Positions 19,017 to 29,025 of a stretch of 64,000 bases of DNA are shown piece by piece. The position numbers and the translations under genes were made by a program. The DNA comes from Fluviibacter phosphoraccumulans_A (lineage in GTDB: Bacteria; Pseudomonadota; Gammaproteobacteria; Burkholderiales; Rhodocyclaceae): assembly GCA_036287865.1 (NCBI GenBank), contig CP126743.1, positions 744,001 through 808,000 on the forward strand. The letters run 5' to 3'. The notes beneath the pieces were generated by a model, which saw nothing but the letters and a program-made list of their open reading frames with translations, searched no databases and was not told where the DNA came from. The first letter of the stretch is position 1. The number at the start of each line of letters is the position of its first letter.

Positions 19017-20655
19017 GGGTTGTTTGTGTCCAATCGATCAGGCCGCGCGTTGAAGCGTCCAATGTGTCTTTGCCAGCTTCGCCATTGAGCACGGGGAGTA
19101 CGCGGGAGGCCAGTTGTTTGCCGAGTTCTACGCCCCACTGGTCGAATGAATTGATGCCCCAGATGACGCCTTGTACAAAGACCTTGTGCTCATATAGCGC
19201 GAGCAGCAGACCGAGATGGTATGGGTCTAGGCGTGGCAATAAGAGGGTGGTCGAAGGCTGGTTGCCGGCAAATACCTTGTGCGGCAGTAGGGCATCGCGT
19301 TGGGTTGCTGATAAGCCAGCAGCCTCGAGTTCGTGGCGAGCTTCTTCTTCCGTTTTGCCGAACGCCAGAGCGGCACTCTGCGCAAAGCAGTTAGCAAGCA
19401 GCGGTGCCTGGTGGCCGGGTAATGGGTAGTCGCTCAGTGCCGTGGCAATAAAGTCACAGGGCACCAGCCAACCGCCTTGATGCAGCAGCTGGAAGAACGC
19501 ATGCTGACCATTGGCACCAATCTCTCCCCAGACGATGGGGTTGGCCTGGCAGGTGAGTGACTGACCGTCACGGTTGACGGTCTTGCCGTTCGATTCCATT
19601 TCCAGCTGCTGTAAATAGCCGGGCAGATGGCGCAGTGATTCGTTATACGGCACGATCGCAGACGTGTGTGCACCGAGAAAATTGGTGTTCCAGATGCCGA
19701 GCAGTGCTAGGAGTACCGGCAGATTTTCTTTGAGCGGCGCTGCGCAGAAGTGCTGGTCCATGGCTTGCGCGCCAGCCAGCAGCCGCTCGAAGCCGCTCAT
19801 GCCAATGCTGATAGCTAAAGGTAAGCCGACTGCGGACCACAGCGAGTAACGTCCACCCACCCAATCCCACATTGGCAGCACCTGCGCGGGCGGGATGCCG
19901 AACTCGGCGGCTCGCTCAGGGTGCGTCGACACGGCAACAAAATGTTTGGCCAGCGCTTCTTCTGATCCCGTATGTGCCAGCATCCAATTACGTGCGCTGC
20001 CAGCATTGATCATCGTTTCTTGCGTCGTAAATGTTTTGCTGGCGATGATGAACAGGGTGCTGCGGGGGTCCAGCGTCTCAAGCAGCGGCGCTAAATGTGC
20101 GCCATCCAGATTCGACACATAATGAACATGTAGCCCCGGATGGGCGAAAGCCGACAGCGCCCAGGTAGCCATCTTCGGGCCAAGATCCGAGCCGCCGATG
20201 CCGATGTTGACGACGTGACGAATCGTTTCACCGCTGTAGCCTTCCCAGTTGCCGCTCCGTAGTTTTTCGACAATTTCGGCCATCTGGGTGCGCACTTTGC
20301 GCACATCGGGCATGACATCGTAGCCTGAGGCTGGAAATGCGGTTTCTTCAAGGTGTCTAAGCGCGGGATGAAGTACGGCACGCTCTTCGCTGACATTAAT
20401 CTGCTCACCTGCAAAAAGGCGTTCACGCCAGCCAGTGACATTGGTGTCTTCTGCGAGCGTTACCAGTGCATCCAGCACTTCGCCGTCCAGCCGCTGCTTG
20501 GAGAAATCCAGCAACAGATCGTTGGTACGGATGGAAAAGTCCTTGAATCGCTGCGGGTTGGCAGCGAACAGTTCGCGCAGATGTGTCTTGGCGAGGCGGT
20601 CGCGCGCTTGGCTCAGGCGCGTCCATGCCGGTGTTTGAGTAATGTCTTGGCTCAT
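19009..20655 (-). CDS. pgi: Glucose-6-phosphate isomerase
   Basis: Interconverts glucose 6-phosphate and fructose 6-phosphate. At 548 residues it matches the long bacterial form. Visible blocks: VNIGIGGSDLGPKM (about 150-165), ASKTFTTQETM, the VGGRYSLWSAVGLP signature, and QWGVELGKQLASRVLP near 500. It lies between thyA (12 bp away) and folA (overlapping), an unusual metabolic partner for the two dTMP genes but clearly in the same orientation and spacing. Confidence 0.96.
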   Translation of the reverse strand: MSQDITQTPAWTRLSQARDRLAKTHLRELFAANPQRFKDFSIRTNDLLLDFSKQRLDGEVLDALVTLAEDTNVTGWRERLFAGEQINVSEERAVLHPALRHLEETAFPASGYDVMPDVRKVRTQMAEIVEKLRSGNWEGYSGETIRHVVNIGIGGSDLGPKMATWALSAFAHPGLHVHYVSNLDGAHLAPLLETLDPRSTLFIIASKTFTTQETMINAGSARNWMLAHTGSEEALAKHFVAVSTHPERAAEFGIPPAQVLPMWDWVGGRYSLWSAVGLPLAISIGMSGFERLLAGAQAMDQHFCAAPLKENLPVLLALLGIWNTNFLGAHTSAIVPYNESLRHLPGYLQQLEMESNGKTVNRDGQSLTCQANPIVWGEIGANGQHAFFQLLHQGGWLVPCDFIATALSDYPLPGHQAPLLANCFAQSAALAFGKTEEEARHELEAAGLSATQRDALLPHKVFAGNQPSTTLLLPRLDPYHLGLLLALYEHKVFVQGVIWGINSFDQWGVELGKQLASRVLPVLNGEAGKDTLDASTRGLIDWTQTTHG

Positions 20656-20667
20656 GATGCGATCCGG

Positions 20668-21516
20668 TTAAACAGCCACTGGTGCCGGGATATGTGGATG
20701 CGGTTTATAGCCTTCCAGCGTAAAGTCCTCAAAACGGAAGGCATAGAGATCTTTAACGGTCGGATTAATGCGCATTACTGGGAGCTGGCGTGTATCGCGG
20801 CTGAGTTGAAGCTTGGCCTGTTCCAGGTGGTTGCTGTAGAGGTGTGCGTCGCCCAGGGTGTGAATGAACTCACCGGGGCGATAGCCGCATACCTGCGCAA
20901 TCATCATGGTGAGTAGGGCGTAGGAAGCGATGTTGAAAGGCACGCCGAGAAAGATGTCTGCACTACGCTGGTAGAGCTGGCAGGATAAACGTGGGCGCTG
21001 ATCGGCATCGCCTGGAGCGGGTGGCGCGACATAAAACTGGAAAAGAGCGTGACAGGGTGGCAGTGCCATACGGTCGACTTCGCCCGGGTTCCAGGCGCAC
21101 ACCAGGTGGCGGCGCGAGTCTGGGTTGTTTTTGAGGCCGTCGACGAGTTGTGTGATTTGGTCAATCGTACGGATGGCGGGTGGTGCACCATCCTCGCCGG
21201 GCACAACGGTTTCCCAGCGGCGCCATTGTTTGCCGTATACCGGGCCTAGCTCGTCGTTTTCGTCTGCCCAGTCGTCCCAGATCGAGACGCCGTTTTCTTT
21301 GAGATAGGCAATGTTGGTGCTGCCTTGCAGGAACCACAGTAATTCGTGAATGATCGAACGTAGATGAAGCTTTTTGGTGGTGAGAACGGGAAACCCCTCT
21401 TCGAGATCAAAGCGCATCTGCCAGCCGAACACCGAGCGCGTGCCCGTGCCTGTGCGGTCGGTTTTAACGTGGCCATGATCCAGCACGTGCTGCATGAGGT
21501 TCAGGTAAGTCTGCAT
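20668..21516 (-). CDS. thyA: Thymidylate synthase
   Basis: Methylates dUMP to dTMP using methylene-tetrahydrofolate. The 282 residues are slightly longer than the E. coli enzyme through an insertion near residue 95-110. Key blocks: DRTGTGTRSVFGWQMRF, the catalytic cysteine of LPPCHALFQFYV near 154, QRSADIFLGVPFNIASYA, and a hydrophobic C-terminal PVAV. It is the first gene of the thyA-pgi-folA unit. Confidence 0.97.
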   Translation of the reverse strand: MQTYLNLMQHVLDHGHVKTDRTGTGTRSVFGWQMRFDLEEGFPVLTTKKLHLRSIIHELLWFLQGSTNIAYLKENGVSIWDDWADENDELGPVYGKQWRRWETVVPGEDGAPPAIRTIDQITQLVDGLKNNPDSRRHLVCAWNPGEVDRMALPPCHALFQFYVAPPAPGDADQRPRLSCQLYQRSADIFLGVPFNIASYALLTMMIAQVCGYRPGEFIHTLGDAHLYSNHLEQAKLQLSRDTRQLPVMRINPTVKDLYAFRFEDFTLEGYKPHPHIPAPVAV

Positions 21517-21566
21517 ACGGAAACCCGTTATCTAGTTTTTGAGCTATTTTTAAGGTGAATCAACCC

Positions 21567-21572
21567 TATAAT
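21567..21572 (+). promoter_or_regulatory. Possible -10 element before the M17 peptidase gene
   Basis: A perfect TATAAT lies 32 bp before the ATG at 21604, in the 87-bp gap between thyA and the divergent peptidase gene. No good -35 is seen at the expected distance. Confidence 0.35.
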
Positions 21573-21603
21573 CATCGCATATAACCCTTGAGAAACTTCC
21601 AAT

Positions 21604-23295
21604 ATGGCTGCGATCAACCCGCGTACGCGCTCAACTTCTGCTGTAACAAAGTCGTTGTCCCCGAATTGGCAACCGGTGTTGCCGCGGGTCGTTCTGGAGA
21701 GCGGCAAACTAAAAGACAGTGTACTCAATGGGTTATCGCATGTGGTGGTCTTGTTCCCCGCGTCGTTGCTGGCGAGCGGAATTTTGCCCGCAAGCTTGCA
21801 CGGATCAGGATTGCTAAAACAGGTGTTGGCAAGACAGCGCAAAAAACCCGCTGCATTGTTAAGAGTCACTGTGAGTGCCGGAAAAACGCCGGTAGAACCC
21901 TTGCTACCAGAAGCGACCTTATCGGGAGGCGGGTTAGTTCATTGGGTGGCCCTCGATCCTGATGCCTTTGCCTTTTTGCGTCACCAGTAATTACGCCAGG
22001 CTTTGGGCGGGCTATTAGCCGAACAACCGGCTCGTCTGGATGTGGTGATCCATGGCTCTGCCGGTTTTGTGGCATGTGCCATGCCCGACGCGGCTTATGT
22101 TGCAGCGGTGAATCGTGCTGCTTTACCTAAAACGGTGGCCATCGAAAAACCGGCAAAAATAACGGGTGTTGCTAAACCAACGAAGTTGTCTGAAGTGCGT
22201 TTATGGGTAGGCCCGCGTGACCAGGCATTCCTCAAAACATTGTTGGCGAATACGATGGCCAAAGCACAGGCCAATACATTGACCCGGGCTTTGTGTGTAT
22301 TGCCGCCGAACCAACTGACCCCGGGCTCATTACGTGCGCTGATACCTTCTCAGATCAAGGGCTTGGGTATTCGTTGTGATACCTATGACGTATCGCAATT
22401 GAAAAAAATGAAGGCCAGCGCATTTCTGGCGGTGGCTCAAGGTAGCCCGGAACAAGACGCGGCCATTGTGCACCTGAGTTATGCGCCTAAAGTTAAACCC
22501 GTAAAACGGGATCCGAAAGATAAGTCGGCATCGGCGCCGTTGCCGCATGTGGCGCTGGTCGGGAAAGGTATCTGCTTTGATACCGGTGGACATAATCTAA
22601 AGCTGGCCCGTTATATGGCGGGAATGCACGAAGACATGGCCAGTGCGGCGGTGGTGCTATCGGTAATTCAGGCAGCCGCACAGTTGCAATTGCCAGTTAA
22701 GTTGGATGCATGGCTGGCGCTGTCGCGCAATGACATCGGCCCGGGCGCCTATCGCCAGGGTGATGTGGTTACTGCGCTGAATGGCCGCATAATTGAGATT
22801 GTGCATACCGATGCAGAAGGGCGCATGGTGCTGGCTGATACATTGACGTTGGCTTCTGCGGCGAAGCCGGATGTGGTGCTGGATTTTGCGACGCTCACCG
22901 GCAGCATGACTACTGTATTGGGCAACCGAATGAGCGGTTTCTTTGCCACGCAACGTCTTTTAGGCAAGCGACTGGAAGAAGCCGGTGCGGTTGCGGGCGA
23001 GCGGTTGATGCCATTTGTTATGCCGGATGACTACGATAGCGCCCTGGACAGCCAGGTGGCCGATATCAAGCAGTGCACACTGGATGGCGAGGCGGATCAT
23101 ATTCTGGCCGCGCGCTTCTTAAATCTGTTTGTAGGGGATGTCACCTGGATGCACCTTGACTTGTCAGCTGCTACCTGCAAAGGGGGGTTGGCTGCTGTGG
23201 CCACCGATACGACCGGCTTTGGTGCAGCGTTGACACTCGAGTTTCTGCAATCGCTCGTGGCTAAGGGCTTACTAGGATCTTCCCCGGCGTTTTGA
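21604..23295 (+). pseudogene. M17 leucyl aminopeptidase family gene with an in-frame stop
   Basis: The frame reads as a 563-residue M17 metallo-aminopeptidase except for TAA at 21988-21990, after codon 128. The downstream part keeps the same frame and all catalytic blocks: GKGICFDTGGHNLK, GMHEDMASAAVV, LALSRNDIGPGAYRQGDVV and the signature HTDAEGRMVLADTL. One C-to-T change of a CAA codon would explain the stop. Translation could restart at 22003, giving a catalytic domain without its N-terminal domain. Family members cleave N-terminal residues using two metals. It is either a nonsense mutant or a base-calling error. Confidence 0.85.
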
Positions 23296-23297
23296 GG

Positions 23298-23909
23298 TCA
23301 GTCTTCGCCGCCCTCTTCGTTCGTGGTTTCGGCCTCGGTTGGTGCGGTTTCCTGTAGTGATTTGAGCAACTGGAAGATGGCGCGATAAGCCTTGGGTGGC
23401 TTGTTTTCTGCCTGTTCTTTCAGCGCATTGCGGCGGAGTGTACGTAGTGCTGACACATCCAGATCAGGGTGTTCGTTTTTCAGGGTGGTAATGATCGACT
23501 CATCGGCCAGCAGCTTTTCACGTTGCTTTTCCAGCGCGTGAAAGCGGGCATTGGCTTTGTTCGAAACGCCATCCAGTTCATCCAGCATCTCCTGAATCGG
23601 CTCAATGTCGACGTCACGCATGAGTTTGCCGATGTACTGTATTTGCCGACGCAGCGCACCGAAGGAGGAAGTCCGTTTGGCCTCCCGAACGGCATCAGCC
23701 AGCGTCTCCGGTATATCCAGCTTCTTCAGGTGGTCGTTCCCTACACCGACCAGGCGTTTCCCCAACTCTTGTAGGGAGTCTGATTCTTCCTTGGCCTTCG
23801 TCTTGCTGGGTCGGCGCGACAGCGTCTTGGGCTCCGGTTCGGCGTTGACGACTTCCTGGCCCTGACGGGTGTGAAAGTGACTAGGCGGTTTGCTGGCGTG
23901 AAAAGGCAT
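23298..23909 (-). CDS. darP: Ribosome biogenesis factor DarP (YjgA, DUF615)
   Basis: Small, highly charged protein of 203 residues. It contains the DUF615 core: KRLVGVGNDHLKKLDIPE, then FGALRRQIQYIGKLMRD, then a helical region ending RNALKEQ. In E. coli the homologue acts in 50S subunit maturation. The gene is divergent from pmbA, a pairing common in beta- and gammaproteobacteria. The first 45 residues and the acidic tail look disordered. Confidence 0.9.
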   Translation of the reverse strand: MPFHASKPPSHFHTRQGQEVVNAEPEPKTLSRRPSKTKAKEESDSLQELGKRLVGVGNDHLKKLDIPETLADAVREAKRTSSFGALRRQIQYIGKLMRDVDIEPIQEMLDELDGVSNKANARFHALEKQREKLLADESIITTLKNEHPDLDVSALRTLRRNALKEQAENKPPKAYRAIFQLLKSLQETAPTEAETTNEEGGED

Positions 23910-23994
23910 GATTTTCTATCGTTCTGCTGATTCGATGCGGTGGGTGTTTTGCCGCTATCATACCAACCGAATACAAAACATGTGATGATTACCC

Positions 23995-25374
23995 ATGACG
24001 ACTCACGCCGTAGACGTTTCACCGAACGATCATTTATTTGCCTATACCCATGAAGCACTGTCCCGGATTGCCACGGACGTGATTGCTCTGGCCAAAGGGG
24101 GCGGCGCTTCTGCCTCTGAGGTAGAGATTTCGGAAGGCTTTGGCCAGAGCGTTAATGTGCGCCAGGGAGAGGTAGAAACGATCGAGCATCATCGTGATAA
24201 ACAGGTCAGCGTGACGGTCTACCTCGGGCAACGCAAAGGCTATGCATCGACGAGCGATTTTTCAGGGGAAGCCTTGCAGGCCACGGTGCGTGCGGCATTG
24301 GATATTGCCCGTTTTACCGCAGAAGACCCCTGTGCGGGTTTACCCAAAGTCGAACAGCTCATGCTGGGCCCGGTGCCCGATCTGGATCTGTTTCACCCCT
24401 GGACGCCATCAGTAGAAACAGCCGTGAATCTGGCGCGCGAATGTGAAGCCGCCGGGTTGGCGTATTCGTCAGCGATTCAGAACTCGGAAGGCGCATCGGT
24501 ATCGACGCACCAGGGTCATTTTGTTATGGCGAACAGCCTTGGTTTTCTGGGCGGTTACCCAACCAGCCGGCATAGTATCGGGTGTGTTCTGATCGCAACT
24601 GATGCGCAAGGGATGCAGCGTGATGACTGGTATGAATCGGTGCGTGCCGCAACGCAGTTTCCACCGGCAGGAGACATTGGGTTAAAAGCGGCGAAGCGTG
24701 CGGTCGCACGGCTCGGCGGGCGCCAGTGCCCTACCGGCGAAGTACCGGTGATTTTTGAAGCGCCTATTGCATCGACCATTATGGGAAGCATGGTGCATGC
24801 GGCTTCCGGCGGCGCGTTGTATCGCAAGAGTTCGTTTCTGGAAGGCGCTTTGGGTACAAAAATTTTGCCCGATTTTGTGGTGTTAGAAGAGCGTCCACTC
24901 TTACGTGGCGGCCAATCGAGTGCGCCGTTTGATGGCGACGGATTGGCAACGCATGACCGGGATGTGGTTCGCGGCGGTGTGCTCGAAGGTTATTTTCTAT
25001 CGGTTTACAGTGCCCGCAAACTGGGTATGGCGCCAACCGCTAATGGCGGTGGCAGCCACAATCTTTTTCTGCGTGATACACGGACGGCGCACCCGGATCT
25101 CCAGTCGCTGATGAAGACCATGGGTCGCGGGTTATTGGTGACCGAACTTCTAGGGCAAGGGGTCAATTACGTGAACGGAGATTATTCACGTGGCGCGGCC
25201 GGTTTCTGGATCGAAAACGGTGAGATTGCCTATCCCGTAGAAGAAATCACCATCGCAGGCAACCTCAAAGACATGATGCAGGGCATCGTGGCTATTGCCG
25301 AAGACCGGTTGAGCCGGAGTGCCAAACAATCCGGCGCTATTCTGATGGATCGCATGATGGTGGCGGGCGCTTGA
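23995..25374 (+). CDS. pmbA: Metalloprotease PmbA/TldE
   Basis: TldE subunit of the TldD/TldE modulator protease (microcin maturation, antitoxin degradation in E. coli). The 459 residues show SASEVEISEGFGQSVNVRQGEVETIEH split over the N-terminal domain (I give its ends, not the whole), SDFSGEAL, and the C-terminal GGSHNLFLRDT and RGAAGFWIENGEI. No TldD partner is present in this window. Its stop overlaps the following gene's start as TGATG. Confidence 0.92.
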   Translation: MTTHAVDVSPNDHLFAYTHEALSRIATDVIALAKGGGASASEVEISEGFGQSVNVRQGEVETIEHHRDKQVSVTVYLGQRKGYASTSDFSGEALQATVRAALDIARFTAEDPCAGLPKVEQLMLGPVPDLDLFHPWTPSVETAVNLARECEAAGLAYSSAIQNSEGASVSTHQGHFVMANSLGFLGGYPTSRHSIGCVLIATDAQGMQRDDWYESVRAATQFPPAGDIGLKAAKRAVARLGGRQCPTGEVPVIFEAPIASTIMGSMVHAASGGALYRKSSFLEGALGTKILPDFVVLEERPLLRGGQSSAPFDGDGLATHDRDVVRGGVLEGYFLSVYSARKLGMAPTANGGGSHNLFLRDTRTAHPDLQSLMKTMGRGLLVTELLGQGVNYVNGDYSRGAAGFWIENGEIAYPVEEITIAGNLKDMMQGIVAIAEDRLSRSAKQSGAILMDRMMVAGA

Positions 25375-26027
25375 TGCGCTGTTGTATCGTCCGTCACGGA
25401 GAGACTCCCTGGAACGCGGATCGCCGCTTGCTGGGCCATCAGGATATTCCGCTGAACGCCTTAGGTTTGGTGCAGGCAGAAGCAGCTGGCCAGTATTTGC
25501 AACGACGTCATCAGGCAACGCTATTCTCTGCCGTGGTGAGCAGCGACCTGTTGCGCGCCCGACAAACGGCTGATGCTGTTGCCGATGCTCTGGGGTTGTC
25601 AGTGCAGGCCGAACCGGCCTTGCGTGAGCGCCATTATGGACAGTTCGAGGGCAAGACACCTGCGGAGGCTGAAATCTTTCAAGCAGATGCTTACGCAGCA
25701 CTGGTCAGTTGTGCAGATCTGATGGCCGCCCCCGGCTCGGCCGAACCTTTGCAAGCCATGCTTGAGCGCATAGAGCTTTGTTTATTCGATCTTGCGCGGG
25801 TTTATGCCGATCAATCGGTTGTTATTGTTACCCACGGGGGCGTTCTAGACCTCTTGTACCGTCGCGCCATGGGGCGCGCTCTGACAGGACCTAGAGATGC
25901 GCCAATCCCCAATGCCGGCCTGAATTGGCTTGATATTGAGGCTGAAGCCCAGGGTTTGCACTGGACAATGGTGGCCTGGGGCGAAACCGAGCATCTAACA
26001 GGCGCCAGCCGCGACGAAATCCTATAA
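25374..26027 (+). CDS. Histidine phosphatase family protein
   Basis: Branch-1 phosphoglycerate mutase-like phosphatase, 217 residues. The catalytic motif RHGETPWN starts at residue 7; acid-base residues follow in ALRERHYGQFEG and the second histidine in VVIVTHGGVLDLLYRR. Substrate is not evident; relatives include alpha-ribazole phosphatase and other sugar- or nucleotide-phosphate phosphatases. No cobalamin genes are near. ATG 25374 overlaps the pmbA stop, so the two are translationally coupled. Confidence 0.85.
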   Translation: MRCCIVRHGETPWNADRRLLGHQDIPLNALGLVQAEAAGQYLQRRHQATLFSAVVSSDLLRARQTADAVADALGLSVQAEPALRERHYGQFEGKTPAEAEIFQADAYAALVSCADLMAAPGSAEPLQAMLERIELCLFDLARVYADQSVVIVTHGGVLDLLYRRAMGRALTGPRDAPIPNAGLNWLDIEAEAQGLHWTMVAWGETEHLTGASRDEIL

Positions 26028-26111
26028 AATCACGGCCTTGGCTAGCGTTGGCCGTTGCCAAAGCCACCGATTTACGTTTTCTCCGATTTTGATTGAATCC
26101 CGAGGTTTCTT

Positions 26112-27362
26112 ATGTTCTCTGCCCGCGACACCCTCCAGCAAGTTGATCCCGAACTGTGGCAAGCCATTCAGGCGGAAGATCGCCGCCAGGAAGATCATAT
26201 TGAACTGATCGCTTCGGAAAACTACGTGTCCTACGCCGTTATGCAGGCGCAGGGTTCGCAGTTGACCAATAAGTACGCTGAAGGCTATCCTGGCAAGCGT
26301 TATTACGGTGGTTGCGAACACGTTGATATGGTTGAACAGATTGCGATTGATCGCCTGAAGGCATTATTCGGTGCCGATGCCGCCAATGTTCAGCCAAACT
26401 CGGGTTCGCAAGCCAACCAGGCCGTGCTGATGGCCTTTGCCAAGCCAGGTGACACCATTATGGGTATGAGCCTGGCCGAAGGTGGCCACCTCACTCACGG
26501 TATGCCACTGAATATGTCGGGCAAGTGGTTCAATGTTGTGTCCTACGGCCTGAACGAAAAAGAAGAGATTGATTACGACCAGGTTGAAAAGCTCGCACGT
26601 GAACATAAACCACGCATCATCGTGGCCGGCGCCTCGGCCTATGCCCTACGCATCGATTTTGAACGTTTTGCCAAGATCGCCAAAGAAGTCGGCGCCATCA
26701 TGTGGGTTGATATGGCGCATTACGCTGGCTTGATCGCAGCGGGTTACTATCCGAACCCGGTGCCGCACGCTGACGTCGTCACCACGACAACGCACAAGAC
26801 GCTGCGCGGTCCGCGTGGTGGGGTGATTCTGATGAAGGCTGAGCATGAAAAGGCCATCAACTCGGCCATCTTCCCGGGTCTGCAAGGCGGCCCGCTGATG
26901 CATGTGATTGCTGCCAAGGCAACCGCTTTCAAAGAAGCGGCTACCCAGGGTTTCAAGGATTATCAGGAACAGGTGATCAACAATGCGCGCGTTATGGCGC
27001 GTGTGCTGGGTGAAGAGCGTGGTCTGCGTGTGGTGTCGGGTCGTACCGAGAGCCACGTCTTCCTGCTCGATTTGCGCAATAAGAACATCACCGGTAAAGA
27101 AGCCGAAGCCGCTCTGGGCCGCGCGCACATCACCGTGAATAAGAACGGCATCCCGAACGATCCACAGAAACCATTTGTGACTTCGGGTATCCGTATCGGT
27201 TCGCCGGCCATGACCACCCGTGGTTTCACCGAGATCGAAGCCGAGCAGATCGCGCATCTGATCGCGGACGTGCTGGATGCGCCGAACGACGAAGCCGTGC
27301 TGGCCAAGGTGCGTGAGCAGGTGTCGGCACTGTGCAAGCGTTTCCCGGTTTGCGGCCAGTAA
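26112..27362 (+). CDS. glyA: Serine hydroxymethyltransferase
   Basis: PLP enzyme interconverting serine and glycine while loading tetrahydrofolate with a one-carbon unit, the feed for ThyA. The 416 residues are typical. The PLP lysine is in TTTTHKTLRGPRGG near residue 228; SGSQANQAVL and GYPGKRYYGG are other family blocks. nrdR and ribD follow closely, the widespread glyA-nrdR-ribD order. The 84-bp upstream gap has a TATAAA (26023-26028) but no clear -35, and no glycine riboswitch is visible. Confidence 0.97.
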   Translation: MFSARDTLQQVDPELWQAIQAEDRRQEDHIELIASENYVSYAVMQAQGSQLTNKYAEGYPGKRYYGGCEHVDMVEQIAIDRLKALFGADAANVQPNSGSQANQAVLMAFAKPGDTIMGMSLAEGGHLTHGMPLNMSGKWFNVVSYGLNEKEEIDYDQVEKLAREHKPRIIVAGASAYALRIDFERFAKIAKEVGAIMWVDMAHYAGLIAAGYYPNPVPHADVVTTTTHKTLRGPRGGVILMKAEHEKAINSAIFPGLQGGPLMHVIAAKATAFKEAATQGFKDYQEQVINNARVMARVLGEERGLRVVSGRTESHVFLLDLRNKNITGKEAEAALGRAHITVNKNGIPNDPQKPFVTSGIRIGSPAMTTRGFTEIEAEQIAHLIADVLDAPNDEAVLAKVREQVSALCKRFPVCGQ

Positions 27363-27388
27363 GTGCCAACTGATTAGGACGCGGCGCG

Positions 27389-27844
27389 ATGAAGTGCCCA
27401 TTCTGTAGCGCGGACGGTACTACCGTCGTAGAAACGCGCGAGTCGGAAGAGGGTCACATCGTCCGCCGTCGCCGCCGCTGCGGTCAGTGCGAGAAACGTT
27501 TTACGACGCACGAGCAGGCGGAGATTCAGTTCCCGTTTATCGTTAAACGGAATGGGTCGCGTACCGAATTCAGCCACGACAAGCTCGCGGCATCCTTGCA
27601 GCTTGCTTTACGCAAACGCCCTGTAACGGCAGAGGCGATTGATGCAGCCATCTCGCGTATTGAAGAGCGTTTGCTGTCGCTAGGTGAGCGAGAAGTCACG
27701 TCGCAGCAAGTGGGCGAATTGGTGATGCGCGAGCTTAAAAAAATCGACAAGGTCGCTTACGTCCGTTTTGCATCGGTCTATCGCAACTTCACCGACATTG
27801 ATGAATTCTCCGAAGTGATTCGCGAGATCTCGCCGGTCGCCTGA
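27389..27844 (+). CDS. nrdR: Transcriptional repressor NrdR
   Basis: Represses ribonucleotide reductase genes in response to ATP/dATP. The 151 residues have a zinc ribbon with cysteines 3, 6, 31 and 34, a basic stretch RRRRR just before the second pair, and an ATP-cone domain (about 49-139, starting IVKRNGSRTEF). No NrdR box or nrd gene is seen in the window. It lies 26 bp after glyA and 22 bp before ribD. Confidence 0.97.
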   Translation: MKCPFCSADGTTVVETRESEEGHIVRRRRRCGQCEKRFTTHEQAEIQFPFIVKRNGSRTEFSHDKLAASLQLALRKRPVTAEAIDAAISRIEERLLSLGEREVTSQQVGELVMRELKKIDKVAYVRFASVYRNFTDIDEFSEVIREISPVA

Positions 27845-27866
27845 CCGACGATCAGAGAAACGGGTT

Positions 27867-29012
27867 ATGCCCGAATCAACAATTCATACACCCAACGCCG
27901 CTGATAGTGCCTGGATGGCACGTGCTTTGCAGCTGGCGGTGAAGGGGCTTTACACCACAGGTGTTAGCCCGCGTGTTGGCTGCGTGCTGGTTAACAACAA
28001 TCAGATGATTGGTGAAGGGTGGCACGAACGCTCGGGCGAAGGGCATGCCGAAGTGATGGCGTTGCGCGATGCTGCTGCGCGGGGATACAACCCTCAAGGT
28101 GCAACAGCGTATGTGACGCTAGAGCCTTGTTCGCATCACGGCAAAACCCCGCCGTGTGCCGAGGCTTTGATTAAAGCCGGAGTCAGTCGCGTGGTGGCGG
28201 CGATGGAAGATCCGAACCCTTTAGTGGCAGGCAAGGGCTTTGCGTTATTGCAAGCGGCAGGCATTGCGGTTGCAGCAGCGCTGATGGCCGCAGAAGCAGA
28301 GGCGCTCAATGTGGGTTTTGTAAAACGCATGCGTCAGGGGTTACCCTGGGTGCGCCTCAAGATGGCCGGTAGTCTGGATGGTCGTAGTGCCTTAGCTAAC
28401 GGCCAGAGCCAATGGATCACCGGGCCTGAGGCACGCATGGATGGACATCGTTTTCGTGCGCGTGCGCAGGCCATTATCACAGGTGTCGGCACACTGATCG
28501 CTGACGACCCCTTGCTCACCGTGCGAGATGTGTCGGCGCCCATCGGTCAAACCGGCCAGCCAGTGCCGTTGGCATCAGCGTTGCGCGTGGTGGTCGATAG
28601 TCACCTGCGTACGCCCATCACCGCAAAAATTCTGCAGGGCGGTTGTTTGGTGGCTACCGCAGAAACTAATCCCGAAAAAACGGCGGCCTTGCAAGCGGCA
28701 GGCGCAGAGGTGGTTTGCCTTCCTGATGCCAACGGCCGTGTTGATTTGAAAGTCCTACTGGAGTTTTTGGCGCAGCGTGGCGTTAATGAAGTCCACGTTG
28801 AGGCAGGCCCGCGCCTGAGTGGTGTATTCCTCAAAGCTGGGCTGGTTGATGAGTTAGTGGTTTATATGGCACCCAGCATTCTGGGTAGCGATGCACGTGG
28901 CTGGTTTGATGATTTAGCACTCAATACGCTGGATCAGAGAATAAAGCTTGTATTCAAGGATGTACTGATGATCGGTGCTGCTTTTCGGATCGTGGCGATG
29001 CCGGTGCAATAG
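27867..29012 (+). CDS. ribD: Bifunctional riboflavin biosynthesis protein RibD
   Basis: Deaminase plus reductase for steps two and three of riboflavin synthesis. The N-terminal deaminase (about 15-150) has the zinc ligands in HAEVMAL and PCSHHGKTPPC. The reductase (about 155-380) begins WVRLKMAGSLDGRSALA. The length of 381 residues is normal. The other rib genes are not in the window. Confidence 0.95.
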   Translation: MPESTIHTPNAADSAWMARALQLAVKGLYTTGVSPRVGCVLVNNNQMIGEGWHERSGEGHAEVMALRDAAARGYNPQGATAYVTLEPCSHHGKTPPCAEALIKAGVSRVVAAMEDPNPLVAGKGFALLQAAGIAVAAALMAAEAEALNVGFVKRMRQGLPWVRLKMAGSLDGRSALANGQSQWITGPEARMDGHRFRARAQAIITGVGTLIADDPLLTVRDVSAPIGQTGQPVPLASALRVVVDSHLRTPITAKILQGGCLVATAETNPEKTAALQAAGAEVVCLPDANGRVDLKVLLEFLAQRGVNEVHVEAGPRLSGVFLKAGLVDELVVYMAPSILGSDARGWFDDLALNTLDQRIKLVFKDVLMIGAAFRIVAMPVQ

Positions 29013-29025
29013 GGATTGCAGTCAC

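Noticed and set aside
21988..21990. Stop-codon recoding in the M17 gene
   Set aside because: TAA is not a known selenocysteine or pyrrolysine codon, and no stem-loop or context for readthrough is evident.
26028..26111. Glycine or other riboswitch before glyA
   Set aside because: The 84-bp gap is too short and has no aptamer-like structure.
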